Positions 1 to 9,034 of a stretch of DNA of 64,000 nt are shown here, piece after piece. Numbering within the stretch: position 1 is the stretch's first letter; the number at the start of each line of letters is the position of its first letter. A program made the position numbers and the translations under genes. Location: NCBI GenBank assembly GCA_026399515.1, contig JAPLQT010000115.1, forward strand, positions 1 to 64,000, in the 5' to 3' direction. The notes beneath the pieces were generated by a model. It saw only the letters and a list, made by a program, of their open reading frames with translations, was not told the origin of the DNA and did not search any database. This stretch comes from Pseudomonadota bacterium (GTDB taxonomy: Bacteria; Pseudomonadota; Gammaproteobacteria; Burkholderiales; Rhodocyclaceae).

Positions 1-163
1 ACTTTCCGTCGCCTTGGGTCATGGTTTTAACCACGACTTATAACGCCCGGCCGTTAGCCGGCATCCTGCTCTGTGGGGCCCGGACTTTCCTCCAGTCACC
101 GCATTTGCATGCGGTGACCAGCGGCTGCCTGGCGGACTTCCAACTTCCGAAAGTCTGACTTCA
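1..163 (-). ncRNA. rnpB: RNase P RNA component (5' part, cut by window edge)
   Basis: Read on the minus strand, this stretch carries the conserved 5' core of bacterial type A RNase P RNA: GGAGGAAAGTCCGGGC (minus strand, about positions 80-95) followed by a CACAGAGCAGGATGCC-like segment. The molecule is the catalytic RNA that trims tRNA 5' leaders. Only the first part of about 160 nt is inside the window; the 3' half lies beyond position 1. The exact 5' end is uncertain because its P1 pairing partner is missing. The AT-rich stretch 180-300 upstream should hold its promoter, but I see no convincing -35/-10 pair there. Location next to mraZ is usual in Betaproteobacteria. Confidence 0.88.
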
Positions 164-318
164 TCGCCGGCTTGTTTTGCTTCCCGGCAAACTCCTTATA
201 ATTTACATTCGAAGTATATTCTATCTATATTGTTTTATAAGGATAAATATTTTCAGAAAATCACTCAAAAATCCCATCTAAGTACTTGTCGCCACTCGAA
301 TATTTTTCCTTTTTGCGC

Positions 319-347
319 TTGACCCTGCCAAAAAACGTCTTTATAGT
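319..347 (+). promoter_or_regulatory. sigma-70 promoter of the dcw cluster
   Basis: TTGACC at 319-324 and TATAGT at 342-347 are separated by exactly 17 bp, close to the sigma-70 consensus. The start of transcription would fall near 354, some 55 nt upstream of the mraZ ATG. It is the only strong promoter seen ahead of the cluster and overlaps the MraZ repeat array. Confidence 0.8.
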
Positions 348-371
348 GGGAAGAAGTGGGGAAAAGTGGGA
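345..371 (+). promoter_or_regulatory. MraZ operator: three AGTGGG direct repeats
   Basis: AGTGGG occurs at 345-350, 355-360 and 365-370, an exact 10-bp period. Known MraZ operators are TGGG(A/N) repeats spaced by about one helical turn upstream of mraZ. Here the first repeat overlaps the -10 element and the others cover the likely start site, so binding by MraZ should repress the cluster. Repeat and spacing are seen directly; the role is by analogy with E. coli MraZ. Confidence 0.82.
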
Positions 372-409
372 ATCGAATCCGGATTCTCGCACCAGAAAGA
401 GGAGAGAGG

Positions 410-856
410 ATGTTCCAGGGAGCGGCAGCGCTGAATCTTGATGCCAAGGGGCGCATGGCGATCCCGGCGCGGCATCGGGACGCGCTGTTGGCATTAGCCG
501 AGGGCCGCCTGGTGATCACCGCTCATCCGCACCGCTGCCTGCTGCTCTACCCCGCCCCGGCCTGGGATCCGATCCGCGCCAAGATCCTCGCCGCGCCCAG
601 TCTCGAAACCCAATCCGCCATGTTGCGCCGCCTGCTGGTCGGCTTCGCCGTCGACTCCGAGATGGATGCCGCCGGGCGCGTGCTGGTGTCTCCCGAGTTG
701 CGGCAATACGCGGCCCTCGAAAAACAGGTCTGGCTGGTGGGACAAGGCAGCCATTTCGAAATCTGGAGCGACGCGGGCTGGCAGCAGCAGCAGCAGGCGA
801 TTTTCGCCTTGGGCGACAAACTCCTGCCGCCCGGCCTGGAGAATTTGACGTTGTGA
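410..856 (+). CDS. mraZ: MraZ, transcriptional regulator of the dcw cluster
   Basis: A 148-residue protein of the MraZ family with two SpoVT/AbrB-type half-domains (about residues 5-50 and 77-120), each with a conserved D-x-K/A-GR turn ([11 protein letters not shown] near the N-terminus, [11 protein letters not shown] in the second half). It forms a ring-like DNA-binding oligomer and represses its own operon. The ATG at 410 is chosen over an in-frame ATG at 356 because it follows a GAGGAGAG ribosome-binding site and gives the standard N-terminus [11 protein letters not shown]; 356 lies inside the operator. Its stop overlaps the rsmH start. Confidence 0.96.
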   Translation: MFQGAAALNLDAKGRMAIPARHRDALLALAEGRLVITAHPHRCLLLYPAPAWDPIRAKILAAPSLETQSAMLRRLLVGFAVDSEMDAAGRVLVSPELRQYAALEKQVWLVGQGSHFEIWSDAGWQQQQQAIFALGDKLLPPGLENLTL

Positions 857-1803
857 TCGACGCCGCGCCCAAGGTGCCGCTGACGCACTTGAGCGTGTTG
901 TTGCGGGAGGCGGTCGAGGCGCTGGCGGTCAAACCGGACGGTGTCTATGTCGACGCCACGTTCGGGCGCGGCGGCCACAGCCGGGAAATCCTGGCGCGCC
1001 TAGGCCCGCGGGGCAGGCTGATCGCCCTGGACCGCGATCCGGCCGCAGTGGCGGCGGGCCAGTCGATCGGGGATGCGCGCTTTGCCTTGAGGCACGCGGC
1101 ATTCAGCGAAATAGGGGCGGTACTGAAGGATCTGGGTGTTTTGAACCATGGGCAGGTGGATGGGGTGTTGCTGGATATCGGCATGTCTTCGCCGCAACTG
1201 GACGATGCCGAACGGGGATTCAGCTTCCGTTTCGACGCACCCCTCGACATGCGCATGGATACGAGCCGCGGACAGACCGCCGCGGAATGGCTGGGGCAAG
1301 CTTCACAAACTGAAATAGAAAAGGTGATAAAAAATTATGGGGAAGAACGGTTTGCTCATGCGATTGCAAAGGCGGTTGTTGCTGCTCGGGGCGAATGCGG
1401 TATTGCAACCACTCGACAATTTGCCGCGCTCGTGGAAAAAGCAGTCCGCACGCGTGAACCGGGCCAGCACCCGGCGACACGGAGCTTTCAGGCTCTACGG
1501 ATTTTCATCAATCAGGAACTTGAGGAGTTGTCGCTAGCACTCCCGCAATGCGTGGCGCAGCTCGCACCCGGAGGCCGATTGGTCGTGATCAGTTTTCATT
1601 CACTCGAAGATCGCATCGTCAAACGCTTTCTGCGCGAGCAGTCGCAGCCGCCGCAATTGCCGCAGCGACTGCCTGTGCGTAGTGCCGAGCTCGCCAAGCC
1701 GCTGCTGCGGCTGGTGGGAAAACCGCTCTTCCCAAGCCCGGCAGAGGTTTCCGCCAACCCGCGCTCCCGAAGCGCCGTGATGCGCGTGGTGGAAAAACTC
1801 TGA
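853..1803 (+). CDS. rsmH: RsmH, 16S rRNA (cytosine-1402 N4)-methyltransferase
   Basis: A 316-residue homologue of RsmH/MraW, which methylates N4 of C1402 in the ribosomal decoding centre using S-adenosylmethionine. The SAM-binding motif [10 protein letters not shown] is at residues 34-43, and the family signature [12 protein letters not shown] lies near residue 245. Length matches the family (about 313). The GTG start at 853 overlaps the mraZ stop (GTGA), indicating translational coupling, and its own TGA overlaps the ftsL ATG. Confidence 0.97.
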   Translation: MIDAAPKVPLTHLSVLLREAVEALAVKPDGVYVDATFGRGGHSREILARLGPRGRLIALDRDPAAVAAGQSIGDARFALRHAAFSEIGAVLKDLGVLNHGQVDGVLLDIGMSSPQLDDAERGFSFRFDAPLDMRMDTSRGQTAAEWLGQASQTEIEKVIKNYGEERFAHAIAKAVVAARGECGIATTRQFAALVEKAVRTREPGQHPATRSFQALRIFINQELEELSLALPQCVAQLAPGGRLVVISFHSLEDRIVKRFLREQSQPPQLPQRLPVRSAELAKPLLRLVGKPLFPSPAEVSANPRSRSAVMRVVEKL

Positions 1804-2072
1804 TGCTGCGCCTCAACCTCATCCTGATGATCCTGGCGCTGGCGAGCGCCATCGGCACGGTGGCATCGAATCACCGGGCCCGCAAGATGTACGCCGAGAT
1901 CGAGCACGAGCAGGCGCGGATGCGCGATCTTGAAGTCGAATGGGGCCAGTTGCAACTGGAACAGAGCACTTGGGCGGGCCACGCGCGGGTCGAGCAAATT
2001 GCCCGCAACAAGCTGCACATGAAGTCGCCGGGCCCCGGCCAGGTGATGACGATCGACGCCGCTAAACCCTGA
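1803..2072 (+). CDS. ftsL: FtsL, divisome membrane protein
   Basis: A short 89-residue bitopic protein: an N-terminal hydrophobic segment (about residues 3-22) followed by a charged, leucine-zipper-like periplasmic helix. It is expected to form the FtsQLB subcomplex that activates septal peptidoglycan synthesis by FtsWI. Sequence conservation in this family is low; identity rests on size, topology and position between rsmH and ftsI. Start ATG overlaps the rsmH stop. Confidence 0.92.
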   Translation: MLRLNLILMILALASAIGTVASNHRARKMYAEIEHEQARMRDLEVEWGQLQLEQSTWAGHARVEQIARNKLHMKSPGPGQVMTIDAAKP

Positions 2073-2080
2073 GGCGACCG

Positions 2081-3811
2081 GTGAAATTCTCCCACAGCCC
2101 CCTGCTTTCGCAAGCGTTGCCAGCCTGGCGCTCCCGCCTGATGCTGCTCGGGCTGCTGACATGTTTCGTGACGCTGATCGGCTGGTCGCTCTACCTCCAA
2201 GTCTTCAACAGCACGTTCCTGCAGGAAAAGGGGGCCTCGCGCTATTCCCGCGTCGTCGAACTGTCCGCCACCCGCGGCCGCATCATGGATAGGCACGGCG
2301 ACGTCCTGGCGGTATCGACGCCCGTCAAATCGATCTGGGCCATCCCGGAAGACGCCAAGCTGCAACCGGCGCAGGCCCGGGGATTGGCGGGCCTGCTGGA
2401 AATGGACGTGCGCGAACTGAATCGCAAGCTCGCCAGCGAACGCGATTTCGTTTACCTCAAACGCCAGATCGCCCCCGAGGTCGCAGACAAGATCGCCACG
2501 CTGAATCTGCCTGGCATACATGATCAGCGAGAATACCGCCGCTATTACCCTAGCGCCGAGGTCACCGCCCACATGCTGGGTTTTACCGGCGCCGAGGATA
2601 TCGGGCAGGAAGGCGTGGAACTGGCTTTTCAGGGCACGCTGGCCGGCAAGCCCGGCAGCCGCCGCGTCATCAAGGACAGGCGCGGCCAGATCGTCGAGGA
2701 TGTCGAGAGCATCAAGGCGCCGCTGGAAGGCAAGGACGTGATGCTGGCGCTGGACGCCAAGATCCAGTATCTCGCCTACAGCAATCTGCGCCAGGCGCTT
2801 GCCGACAACAAGGCCAAGGCAGGCGGCATCGTGGTGCTCGACGCCAAGACCGGCGAAGTGCTGGCGCTGGTCAACCTCCCCACCTACAACCCCAACAACC
2901 GCGTCCGCCTGGTCGGCGCCCAGTTGCGCAACCGCGCGCTTACCGACACCTACGAGCCGGGCTCAACGATGAAGCCTTTCACCGCGGCGCTGGCCCTGGA
3001 GAAAGGCAAGTTCCGCTACGACACCTTGATTCAGACAGCACCCGGCACGCTGACCATCGGCACAGCGACGATTCACGACGCGCACATGCATGGGCTGCTG
3101 ACCGTGGCCCAAGTGATCCAGAAGTCCTCCAACGTCGGCGCGGCGAAAATGGCGCTGACTTTCCCGCCCGAGGAAATGTGGACCATGTTCGACAACCTCG
3201 GCTTCGGCACGCCACTCAAGTTGGGTTTTCCCGGCGAGGTTGGCGGCCGCCTGCGCCCGGCCAAGAGTTGGCGGCCGATCGAGCAGGCCACCATGGCGTA
3301 TGGCCACGGCATATCGGTGACGCTGATCCAACTGGCTCACGCCTACCTGGCGTTTGCACGCGATGGCGACCTGGTACCGCTGTCCCTGACCCGCATGGAT
3401 ACGCCGCCGATCACCGGCAAGCCGGTCTTCTCGGCGCAAACAGCGCATGAGGTGCGGGCGATGCTGGAACTGGCGGTGCTGCCGGGCGGCACCGCGCCCA
3501 AGGCCCAGGTGGCCGGCTATCGGGTGGCCGGCAAGACCGGCACGGCGCACAAGCTCGACGGCGGCGCCTACGCCAACAAATATGTCGCGTCCTTTGTCGG
3601 CTTTGCCCCGGCCTCGGACCCGCGACTGGTCGTGGCGGTGATGATCGACGAACCGGGCACCGGCGTCTACTACGGCGGCGACGTGGCGGCGCCGGTGTTT
3701 TCCCGGGTCATGGCCGGCAGCCTGCGCGCCCTCGGGGTAGCGCCGGATGCGGCGACGCGCACCTTGCCAGCCGCCAAGGAAGACGAAGCTCCCGTGCGGG
3801 AGAGCATGTGA
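2081..3811 (+). CDS. ftsI: FtsI (PBP3), septal peptidoglycan transpeptidase
   Basis: A 576-residue class B penicillin-binding protein. A single membrane anchor is at about residues 19-42, then the PBP dimerisation domain with RGRIMDR, then the transpeptidase domain. All active-site motifs are present: STMK with nucleophile Ser295, SSN at 349-351 and KTGT from 485. It cross-links septal peptidoglycan with FtsW. Start is GTG 2081, eight bases after ftsL. The C-terminus is complete, so the absence of murE immediately downstream is not caused by truncation of ftsI. Confidence 0.97.
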   Translation: MKFSHSPLLSQALPAWRSRLMLLGLLTCFVTLIGWSLYLQVFNSTFLQEKGASRYSRVVELSATRGRIMDRHGDVLAVSTPVKSIWAIPEDAKLQPAQARGLAGLLEMDVRELNRKLASERDFVYLKRQIAPEVADKIATLNLPGIHDQREYRRYYPSAEVTAHMLGFTGAEDIGQEGVELAFQGTLAGKPGSRRVIKDRRGQIVEDVESIKAPLEGKDVMLALDAKIQYLAYSNLRQALADNKAKAGGIVVLDAKTGEVLALVNLPTYNPNNRVRLVGAQLRNRALTDTYEPGSTMKPFTAALALEKGKFRYDTLIQTAPGTLTIGTATIHDAHMHGLLTVAQVIQKSSNVGAAKMALTFPPEEMWTMFDNLGFGTPLKLGFPGEVGGRLRPAKSWRPIEQATMAYGHGISVTLIQLAHAYLAFARDGDLVPLSLTRMDTPPITGKPVFSAQTAHEVRAMLELAVLPGGTAPKAQVAGYRVAGKTGTAHKLDGGAYANKYVASFVGFAPASDPRLVVAVMIDEPGTGVYYGGDVAAPVFSRVMAGSLRALGVAPDAATRTLPAAKEDEAPVRESM

Positions 3812-3818
3812 GCGCGGC

Positions 3819-5240
3819 ATGAGCAATCCCACGCAGGCCGCTGGCATGATGACGTTACAGGCAGCGGCGCTCGCCACGCGCGGCAGCGCAACGCAAGGAG
3901 ACAGGCAGTTCACCGGCGTGTCGACGGATACCCGCGACATCGCCGCGGGAGACTTGTTCATCGCCCTGAAAGGCGAACGTTTCGATGGCCATGCTTATGT
4001 CCGGCAGGCGCTGGCGCAAGGCGCCGCGGCGGTGCTGGTGGAATCCGCCTGGGCGGAACTACAGAGCGATGATTTGCCGCTGATCGCCGTCGAGGATACC
4101 CGCCTCGCGCTGGGCGAGCTCGCCGCCAACTGGCGCAGCCGCTTCGTCTTGCCGCTGATCGGGATCACCGGCAGCAACGGCAAGACCACGGTGAAGGAAA
4201 TGTGCGCAGCCATCTTCCGCGAACAGGCGCGAAGGGCAGCACCTGACACCGACCCGGCGGAGAGCCGGCAAACCATCCTGGCCACCGAGGGCAACCTGAA
4301 CAACGACATCGGCTTGCCGCTGATGCTCCTCAAGATGCGCGAGCGGCATGTCGCCGCGGTGATCGAGATGGGCATGAACCATCCCGGCGAAATCGCTTAC
4401 CTGACGAATATCGCCCGGCCCACGGTGGCCGTCATCACCAACGCCCAGCGCGCCCATCTGGAAGGACTCGGCGGCCTCTCGGCAGTGGCGCGCGCCAAAG
4501 GCGAGATATTCGTCGGCCTCGCCCAGGACGGTGTCGCCGTCATCAATGCCGACGACCCGCATGCGGCGATCTGGCGCGAACTGAACCGTTCGCGCAGTGT
4601 ATTGTCCTTCGGCTTGACACAGGCGGCGGACATCACCGCGCGCTACACGCCGCTTCAGTTCGGCAGCCTGCTGAAATTGATAACGCCGCAGGGCGAACCC
4701 GATCGTGAAGTGACGCTCAACTTGCCGGGAGCGCACAACATCATGAATGCACTGGCTGCCTTGGCGGCGACCCTGGCTGCCGGTGTTCCTCTGGACGCCA
4801 TTGCCGCGGGCTTGTCGGGTTTCAGCGGCGTCCACAGCCGGCTGCAAAGACGTAAAGCCCGCCATGGGGCATTGCTGATCGACGACAGTTACAACGCCAA
4901 TCCGGACTCGGTACGCGCGGCCATCGACGTGCTGGCGTCCCTGCCAGGGAAGAAGATTCTGGTGTTCGGCGATATGGGCGAGGTCGGCGAACAGGCGGGA
5001 CAGTTCCACGACGAAATCGGCGGTTATGCTAAGAGCATGGGGGTGGACCGCATGCTGGCGCTGGGCGAGCACGCGGCGGCGGCGGCGCGCAACTTCGACG
5101 GCGGCGCGGAGCATTTCAAGAACGTCGGCGCGCTAGTCGACGCGCTACTACCCTTGCTGGACGCGGATACCACGGTGCTGGTGAAAGGTTCGCGTTTCAT
5201 GAAGATGGAACGCGTGGTGGAGGCAATAGTGGAGCCATGA
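3819..5240 (+). CDS. murF: MurF, UDP-MurNAc-tripeptide D-alanyl-D-alanine ligase
   Basis: A 473-residue Mur ligase that adds D-Ala-D-Ala to the UDP-MurNAc-tripeptide, the last cytoplasmic step before MraY. The N-terminal domain has STDTRDI and FIALKGERFDGH. The ATP loop GITGSNGKTT is at 115-124, with NLNNDIGLP and the C-terminal DDSYNANPDS typical of MurF rather than MurE. ATG 3819 is chosen because the upstream in-frame extension lies inside ftsI. It begins seven bases after the ftsI stop, where murE would be expected. Confidence 0.96.
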   Translation: MSNPTQAAGMMTLQAAALATRGSATQGDRQFTGVSTDTRDIAAGDLFIALKGERFDGHAYVRQALAQGAAAVLVESAWAELQSDDLPLIAVEDTRLALGELAANWRSRFVLPLIGITGSNGKTTVKEMCAAIFREQARRAAPDTDPAESRQTILATEGNLNNDIGLPLMLLKMRERHVAAVIEMGMNHPGEIAYLTNIARPTVAVITNAQRAHLEGLGGLSAVARAKGEIFVGLAQDGVAVINADDPHAAIWRELNRSRSVLSFGLTQAADITARYTPLQFGSLLKLITPQGEPDREVTLNLPGAHNIMNALAALAATLAAGVPLDAIAAGLSGFSGVHSRLQRRKARHGALLIDDSYNANPDSVRAAIDVLASLPGKKILVFGDMGEVGEQAGQFHDEIGGYAKSMGVDRMLALGEHAAAAARNFDGGAEHFKNVGALVDALLPLLDADTTVLVKGSRFMKMERVVEAIVEP

Positions 5241-5255
5241 AAGTGAGGATTCCCC

Positions 5256-6372
5256 ATGCTGCTTGAAATTGCCCAATGGCTGTCGAAGGATATCCGCGCC
5301 TTCAACGTGTTCAACTACATCACCTTGCGCGCGGTGCTGGCGGCGATGACCGCGCTGGGCATTTCCTTCATGTTCGGGCCGATGCTGATACGCTGGCTGA
5401 CCGCGAAGAAAATCGGCCAATCGGTTCGCGACGATGGCCCCCAGTCCCATCTCGTCAAGACCGGCACCCCGACCATGGGCGGCGCGCTGATCCTGATCGC
5501 CGTGTCGGTGTCGACCCTGCTGTGGGCCGATCTTTCCAACCGCTTCATCTGGATCGTGCTGGTCGTCACCCTGGGCTTCGGCGCGGTCGGTTGGGTGGAC
5601 GACTGGCGCAAGGTCGTCCATCGCAATCCGAAAGGCCTGCCTGCACGCACCAAGTTTTTCTGGCAGTCGTTGATCGGGCTGGTCGCCGCGTTGTATATCG
5701 TGTTTTCGATTTCGGCGCCGAACAACGACAAGGTGATCGGCCTGTTCTTGCAGTGGGTCGGCAGCGGCTTCACCCTGGAACTGCCGTTAAAGGTCGGCCT
5801 GATCGTGCCTTTCTTCAAGAACGTCGCCTACCCGCTCGGCTTGTTCGGCTTCATCGTGTTGACCTATTTCGTCATCGTCGGCACCAGCAATTCGGTGAAT
5901 CTGACCGATGGTCTCGACGGCCTGGCGATCATGCCGACGGTGATGGTCGGTGCCGCGCTGGGCATATTCGCATATGTCGCCGGTAACGTGGTGTTTTCGA
6001 AATACCTGCTGATGCCCTACATCCCCGGTGCCGGCGAGCTGACGGTGTTCTGCAGCGCCCTCGCCGGCGCGGGGCTGGGCTTTCTGTGGTTCAACGCCTA
6101 CCCGGCGGAGGTATTCATGGGCGATGTCGGTGCCCTGTCGCTGGGCGCCGCGCTGGGTACGGTCGCGGTGATCGTGCGCCAGGAAATCGTCCTGTTCATC
6201 ATGGGCGGCGTGTTCGTGGCCGAAACGCTGTCGGTGATCATCCAGGTGACCTGGTTCAAGTACACGAAGAAGCGCTATGGCACCGGCCGAAGAGACTCAA
6301 GTGGTGGTGCGGTTCTGGATCATCACCATCATGCTGGTGTTGTTCGGCTTGTCGACCTTGAAGATCAGATGA
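5256..6372 (+). pseudogene. mraY: MraY, phospho-MurNAc-pentapeptide translocase, frameshifted by an internal loss
   Basis: Residues 1-345 match MraY well: multiple membrane segments, TPTMGG, VDDWRK and [10 protein letters not shown] (about 215-224). After KKRYGTGR (codon ending 6290) the frame breaks. The normal tail ([19 protein letters not shown] to the TGA at 6370-6372) follows one frame over. Family proteins carry about 18 residues here, including the MAP-HHH loop that lines the active site, so about 53 nt seem to be missing. As written the reading frame runs on into murD. The 3' end still overlaps the murD ATG (ATGA), the usual arrangement. MraY is essential, so assembly error is likely. 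Confidence 0.9.
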
Positions 6373-7871
6373 ATCTCAACGGCAAACTGTTGCTGGTGCT
6401 CGGCCTCGGCGAATCAGGGCTGGCCATGGCGCGCTGGGGCGCCCGACGCGGCGCACGGGTGCGCGTCGCCGACACGCGCGCGGACCCGCCGACGCTCGCC
6501 GATTTGCGCAAGGATGTGCCGGGTGCGGAATTCATCGCTGGCGAATTCGACAAGACGCTGCTCGAAGGTATCGCTACCCTGGCGCTGTCGCCGGGCCTCT
6601 CGGGCGGACTGATGGTGGTTCTCGAAGCACGGGCGCGAGCCATCCCGGTGGTCGGCGAGATCGAACTGTTCGCCCAGGGCTTGCGCGATCTCGGCGTGCG
6701 CGACAAGACCAAGATCATCGCCATCACGGGAACCAATGGCAAGACCACCACTACGGCATTGACCGGCCACCTATGCCGCGTCGCCGGCCGCGATGCGGAA
6801 GTTGCCGGCAACATATCACCGGCCGCGCTGGATGCCCTGATGCGGCGCCTGGATAGCGGACAACTACCGGAGATCTGGGTGCTGGAGCTGTCGAGCTTCC
6901 AGCTCGAATCAACGGAGACCCTGGATGCCGATGCGGCGACGGTGCTCAACATCACCGACGATCATCTCGACCGCTACATCGATCTCGAAGAATATGCCAG
7001 CGCCAAGGCACGCATCTTCAGCCAGGACAAGGCCAGCGCCGGCGTGCAGGTGCTCAATCGCAACGATCCGCGTACCACCCGGATGGCGCTGCCGGGACGC
7101 TGGCTGATCAGCTTCGGCCTCGATGCTCCGGGAATGCTGGAGGATTTCGGCTTGCGCGAGAGACGCGGCGAATTCTGGCTGGTACATGGCGACAGCTTCC
7201 TGATGCCCTTGTCGGAACTGCCTTTGACCGGCCTGCACAATGCCGCCAATGCCCTCGCGGCACTGGCGCTGTGCACCGCCATCGGCTTGCAACTGGAGAA
7301 GCTGGTCGAGGGACTGCGCAGCTTCAAAGGCTTGCCGCACCGCGTCGAGAATATCGCCGAAATCAACGGCGTGACGTATTACGACGACTCCAAAGGTACC
7401 AACGTCGGCGCCACGGTAGCCGCCTTGGAAGGATTGGGCGGCCAACTGGCCGCCCACCAATATAGTCACCTCCCCTCCTCGGGGGGGGAGGCCGGGAGGG
7501 GGAGCACTCATGCGCCGGATACCGGCAATCAAAACGATCGCAAGATCGTGTTGATTGCCGGTGGTGACGGCAAGGGGCAAAATTTCTCTCCTCTCAGGGA
7601 TCCGGTAGCGCGGCACGCCCGCAGCGTCGTGCTGATCGGTCGCGATGCCAAAGAGATTCGGGCGGTGCTCGACTCCTGCGGCGTGCCCTTGCTACCGGCG
7701 ACGGATATGCTCGAAGCGGTGCAAAAGGCCGCCACTGCCGCCCTGCCGGGTGACGCCGTGCTGCTCTCGCCGGCCTGCGCCAGTTTCGACATGTATCGCA
7801 ACTATGTACACCGTGCCGCGGCGTTTTCCGACGCGGTCAAGACCCTGAGTCCGTCGGGAGCGCCGGCATGA
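6369..7871 (+). CDS. murD: MurD, UDP-MurNAc-L-alanine:D-glutamate ligase
   Basis: A 500-residue Mur ligase adding D-Glu to UDP-MurNAc-L-Ala. The N-terminal Rossmann-like GLGESGLA binds the UDP sugar; the ATP loop [10 protein letters not shown] starts near residue 119. Later come [25 protein letters not shown] and [10 protein letters not shown]. It is longer than typical because about 28 extra residues (about 363-391) are encoded by a palindromic repeat between the conserved AALEGLG and [13 protein letters not shown] segments; the reading frame stays open. ATG 6369 overlaps the mraY stop. Confidence 0.95.
   Translation: MNLNGKLLLVLGLGESGLAMARWGARRGARVRVADTRADPPTLADLRKDVPGAEFIAGEFDKTLLEGIATLALSPGLSGGLMVVLEARARAIPVVGEIELFAQGLRDLGVRDKTKIIAITGTNGKTTTTALTGHLCRVAGRDAEVAGNISPAALDALMRRLDSGQLPEIWVLELSSFQLESTETLDADAATVLNITDDHLDRYIDLEEYASAKARIFSQDKASAGVQVLNRNDPRTTRMALPGRWLISFGLDAPGMLEDFGLRERRGEFWLVHGDSFLMPLSELPLTGLHNAANALAALALCTAIGLQLEKLVEGLRSFKGLPHRVENIAEINGVTYYDDSKGTNVGATVAALEGLGGQLAAHQYSHLPSSGGEAGRGSTHAPDTGNQNDRKIVLIAGGDGKGQNFSPLRDPVARHARSVVLIGRDAKEIRAVLDSCGVPLLPATDMLEAVQKAATAALPGDAVLLSPACASFDMYRNYVHRAAAFSDAVKTLSPSGAPA
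7455..7506 (+). repeat. GC-rich palindromic repeat inserted in frame in murD
   Basis: Begins CACCAATATAGTCACC and continues into an imperfect hairpin of C-rich then G-rich tracts. The same head (CACCAATTCAGTCACC) followed by a similar hairpin occurs at 55881-55930 in front of tolR, so the two are copies of one dispersed element. Here it adds residues absent from MurD relatives without breaking the frame, recalling the protein-coding palindromic elements described in Rickettsia. No transposase is associated. Confidence 0.75.
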
Positions 7872-9034
7872 TGCGGCGCCTGGGCGTGTCGCAAGGCGCC
7901 GGGGCGAAGCAGGACCTGGATGCATGGCTGCTGTGGCCGGCGTTGACCTTGCTGATGTTGGGAATGGTGATGGTTTATTCGGCATCGATCGCCACGGCCG
8001 AAGGCAATCAATTTACCGGACATCAATCGACCTATTATCTGGTGCGTCACGGCGTCTTCATCGTCATCGGCCTGATCGTCGCCATCATGGTGTTCCAAGT
8101 GCCGCTGCGCATCTGGCAACAAGCGGCGCCGTGGCTGTTCATCGCCGGCTTCGTATTGCTGCTGGTGGTCTTGATACCCCACGTCGGCTATTCGGTGAAT
8201 GGCGCCCAGCGGTGGCTGCCGCTGGGGCCGGTGCGACTGCAGCCATCGGAACTGATGAAGCTTTTCTCCGTGCTGTACGCCGCCGATTACACTTCGCGCA
8301 AGCTGGCCGACATGGATTCGTTCCGCCGAGGCTTCGCCCCGTTGGCCGTGGTCATGCTGTTGGTCGGTGGCCTGTTGCTGCGCGAACCGGACTTCGGCGC
8401 CTTCGTGGTGATCGTCTGCATCGCCATGGGCATCCTGTTCCTCGGCGGCATCAACGCTCGACTGTTCGGCGCCTTGGTGGTGGTGCTGTTGGCGGGCTTC
8501 GTCATCCTGATCTGGACCTCCCCCTACCGGCGCGAGCGCATTTTCGGTTTCATGGACCCGTGGCAGGAACCTTTCGGCAAGGGCTACCAACTCTCGCACG
8601 CATTGATCGCCTTCGGACGCGGCGAATGGTTCGGCGTCGGCCTCGGCGCCAGCGTCGAAAAGCTGTTTTACCTGCCTGAAGCGCACACCGATTTTCTGCT
8701 GGCGGTGATTGCGGAAGAACTCGGCTTCGTCGGCGTGCTGGCGGTGATCATCCTCTTCGCCCTGATGGTCCAACGCGCCTTTGTCATCGGACGCCAAGCC
8801 TTGAAACTGGACCAGATCTACGCCGGCCTGGTGGCCCAAGGAATCGGCATCTGGATCGGCGTTCAAGCCTTCATCAACATGGGCGTCAATATGGGCTTGC
8901 TGCCGACCAAGGGCCTGACGCTGCCGCTGATGAGCTTCGGCGGCTCGGGCATCGTGGCGAATTGCGTGGCGCTGGCGATCCTGCTCAGGGTAGATTACGA
9001 AAATCGTCTGCTCATGCGGGGTATCTCCGTTTGA
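7868..9034 (+). CDS. ftsW: FtsW, septal peptidoglycan glycosyltransferase (SEDS)
   Basis: A 388-residue polytopic SEDS protein with about ten membrane segments. Conserved features include [17 protein letters not shown], the REPDFGAF motif with the SEDS acidic residue, and the C-terminal MSFGGSG. It polymerises lipid II at the septum with FtsI. The ATG overlaps the murD stop and its TGA overlaps the murG start. Confidence 0.96.
   Translation: MMRRLGVSQGAGAKQDLDAWLLWPALTLLMLGMVMVYSASIATAEGNQFTGHQSTYYLVRHGVFIVIGLIVAIMVFQVPLRIWQQAAPWLFIAGFVLLLVVLIPHVGYSVNGAQRWLPLGPVRLQPSELMKLFSVLYAADYTSRKLADMDSFRRGFAPLAVVMLLVGGLLLREPDFGAFVVIVCIAMGILFLGGINARLFGALVVVLLAGFVILIWTSPYRRERIFGFMDPWQEPFGKGYQLSHALIAFGRGEWFGVGLGASVEKLFYLPEAHTDFLLAVIAEELGFVGVLAVIILFALMVQRAFVIGRQALKLDQIYAGLVAQGIGIWIGVQAFINMGVNMGLLPTKGLTLPLMSFGGSGIVANCVALAILLRVDYENRLLMRGISV

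Noticed and set aside
4059-5114. A 351-codon minus-strand open frame within murF
   Set aside because: Antisense shadow of a well-supported MurF gene; its His/Arg/Gln-rich sequence matches nothing.
6310-6340. HHHH motif in the fused frame, resembling the MraY histidine loop
   Set aside because: It comes from out-of-frame reading of the WIITIM codons and is about 10 residues late; the real loop is missing.
5256-7871. A bifunctional 871-residue MraY-MurD fusion
   Set aside because: The proper MraY tail and stop exist one frame over and overlap the murD ATG; the fusion arises only from the frameshift near 6290.
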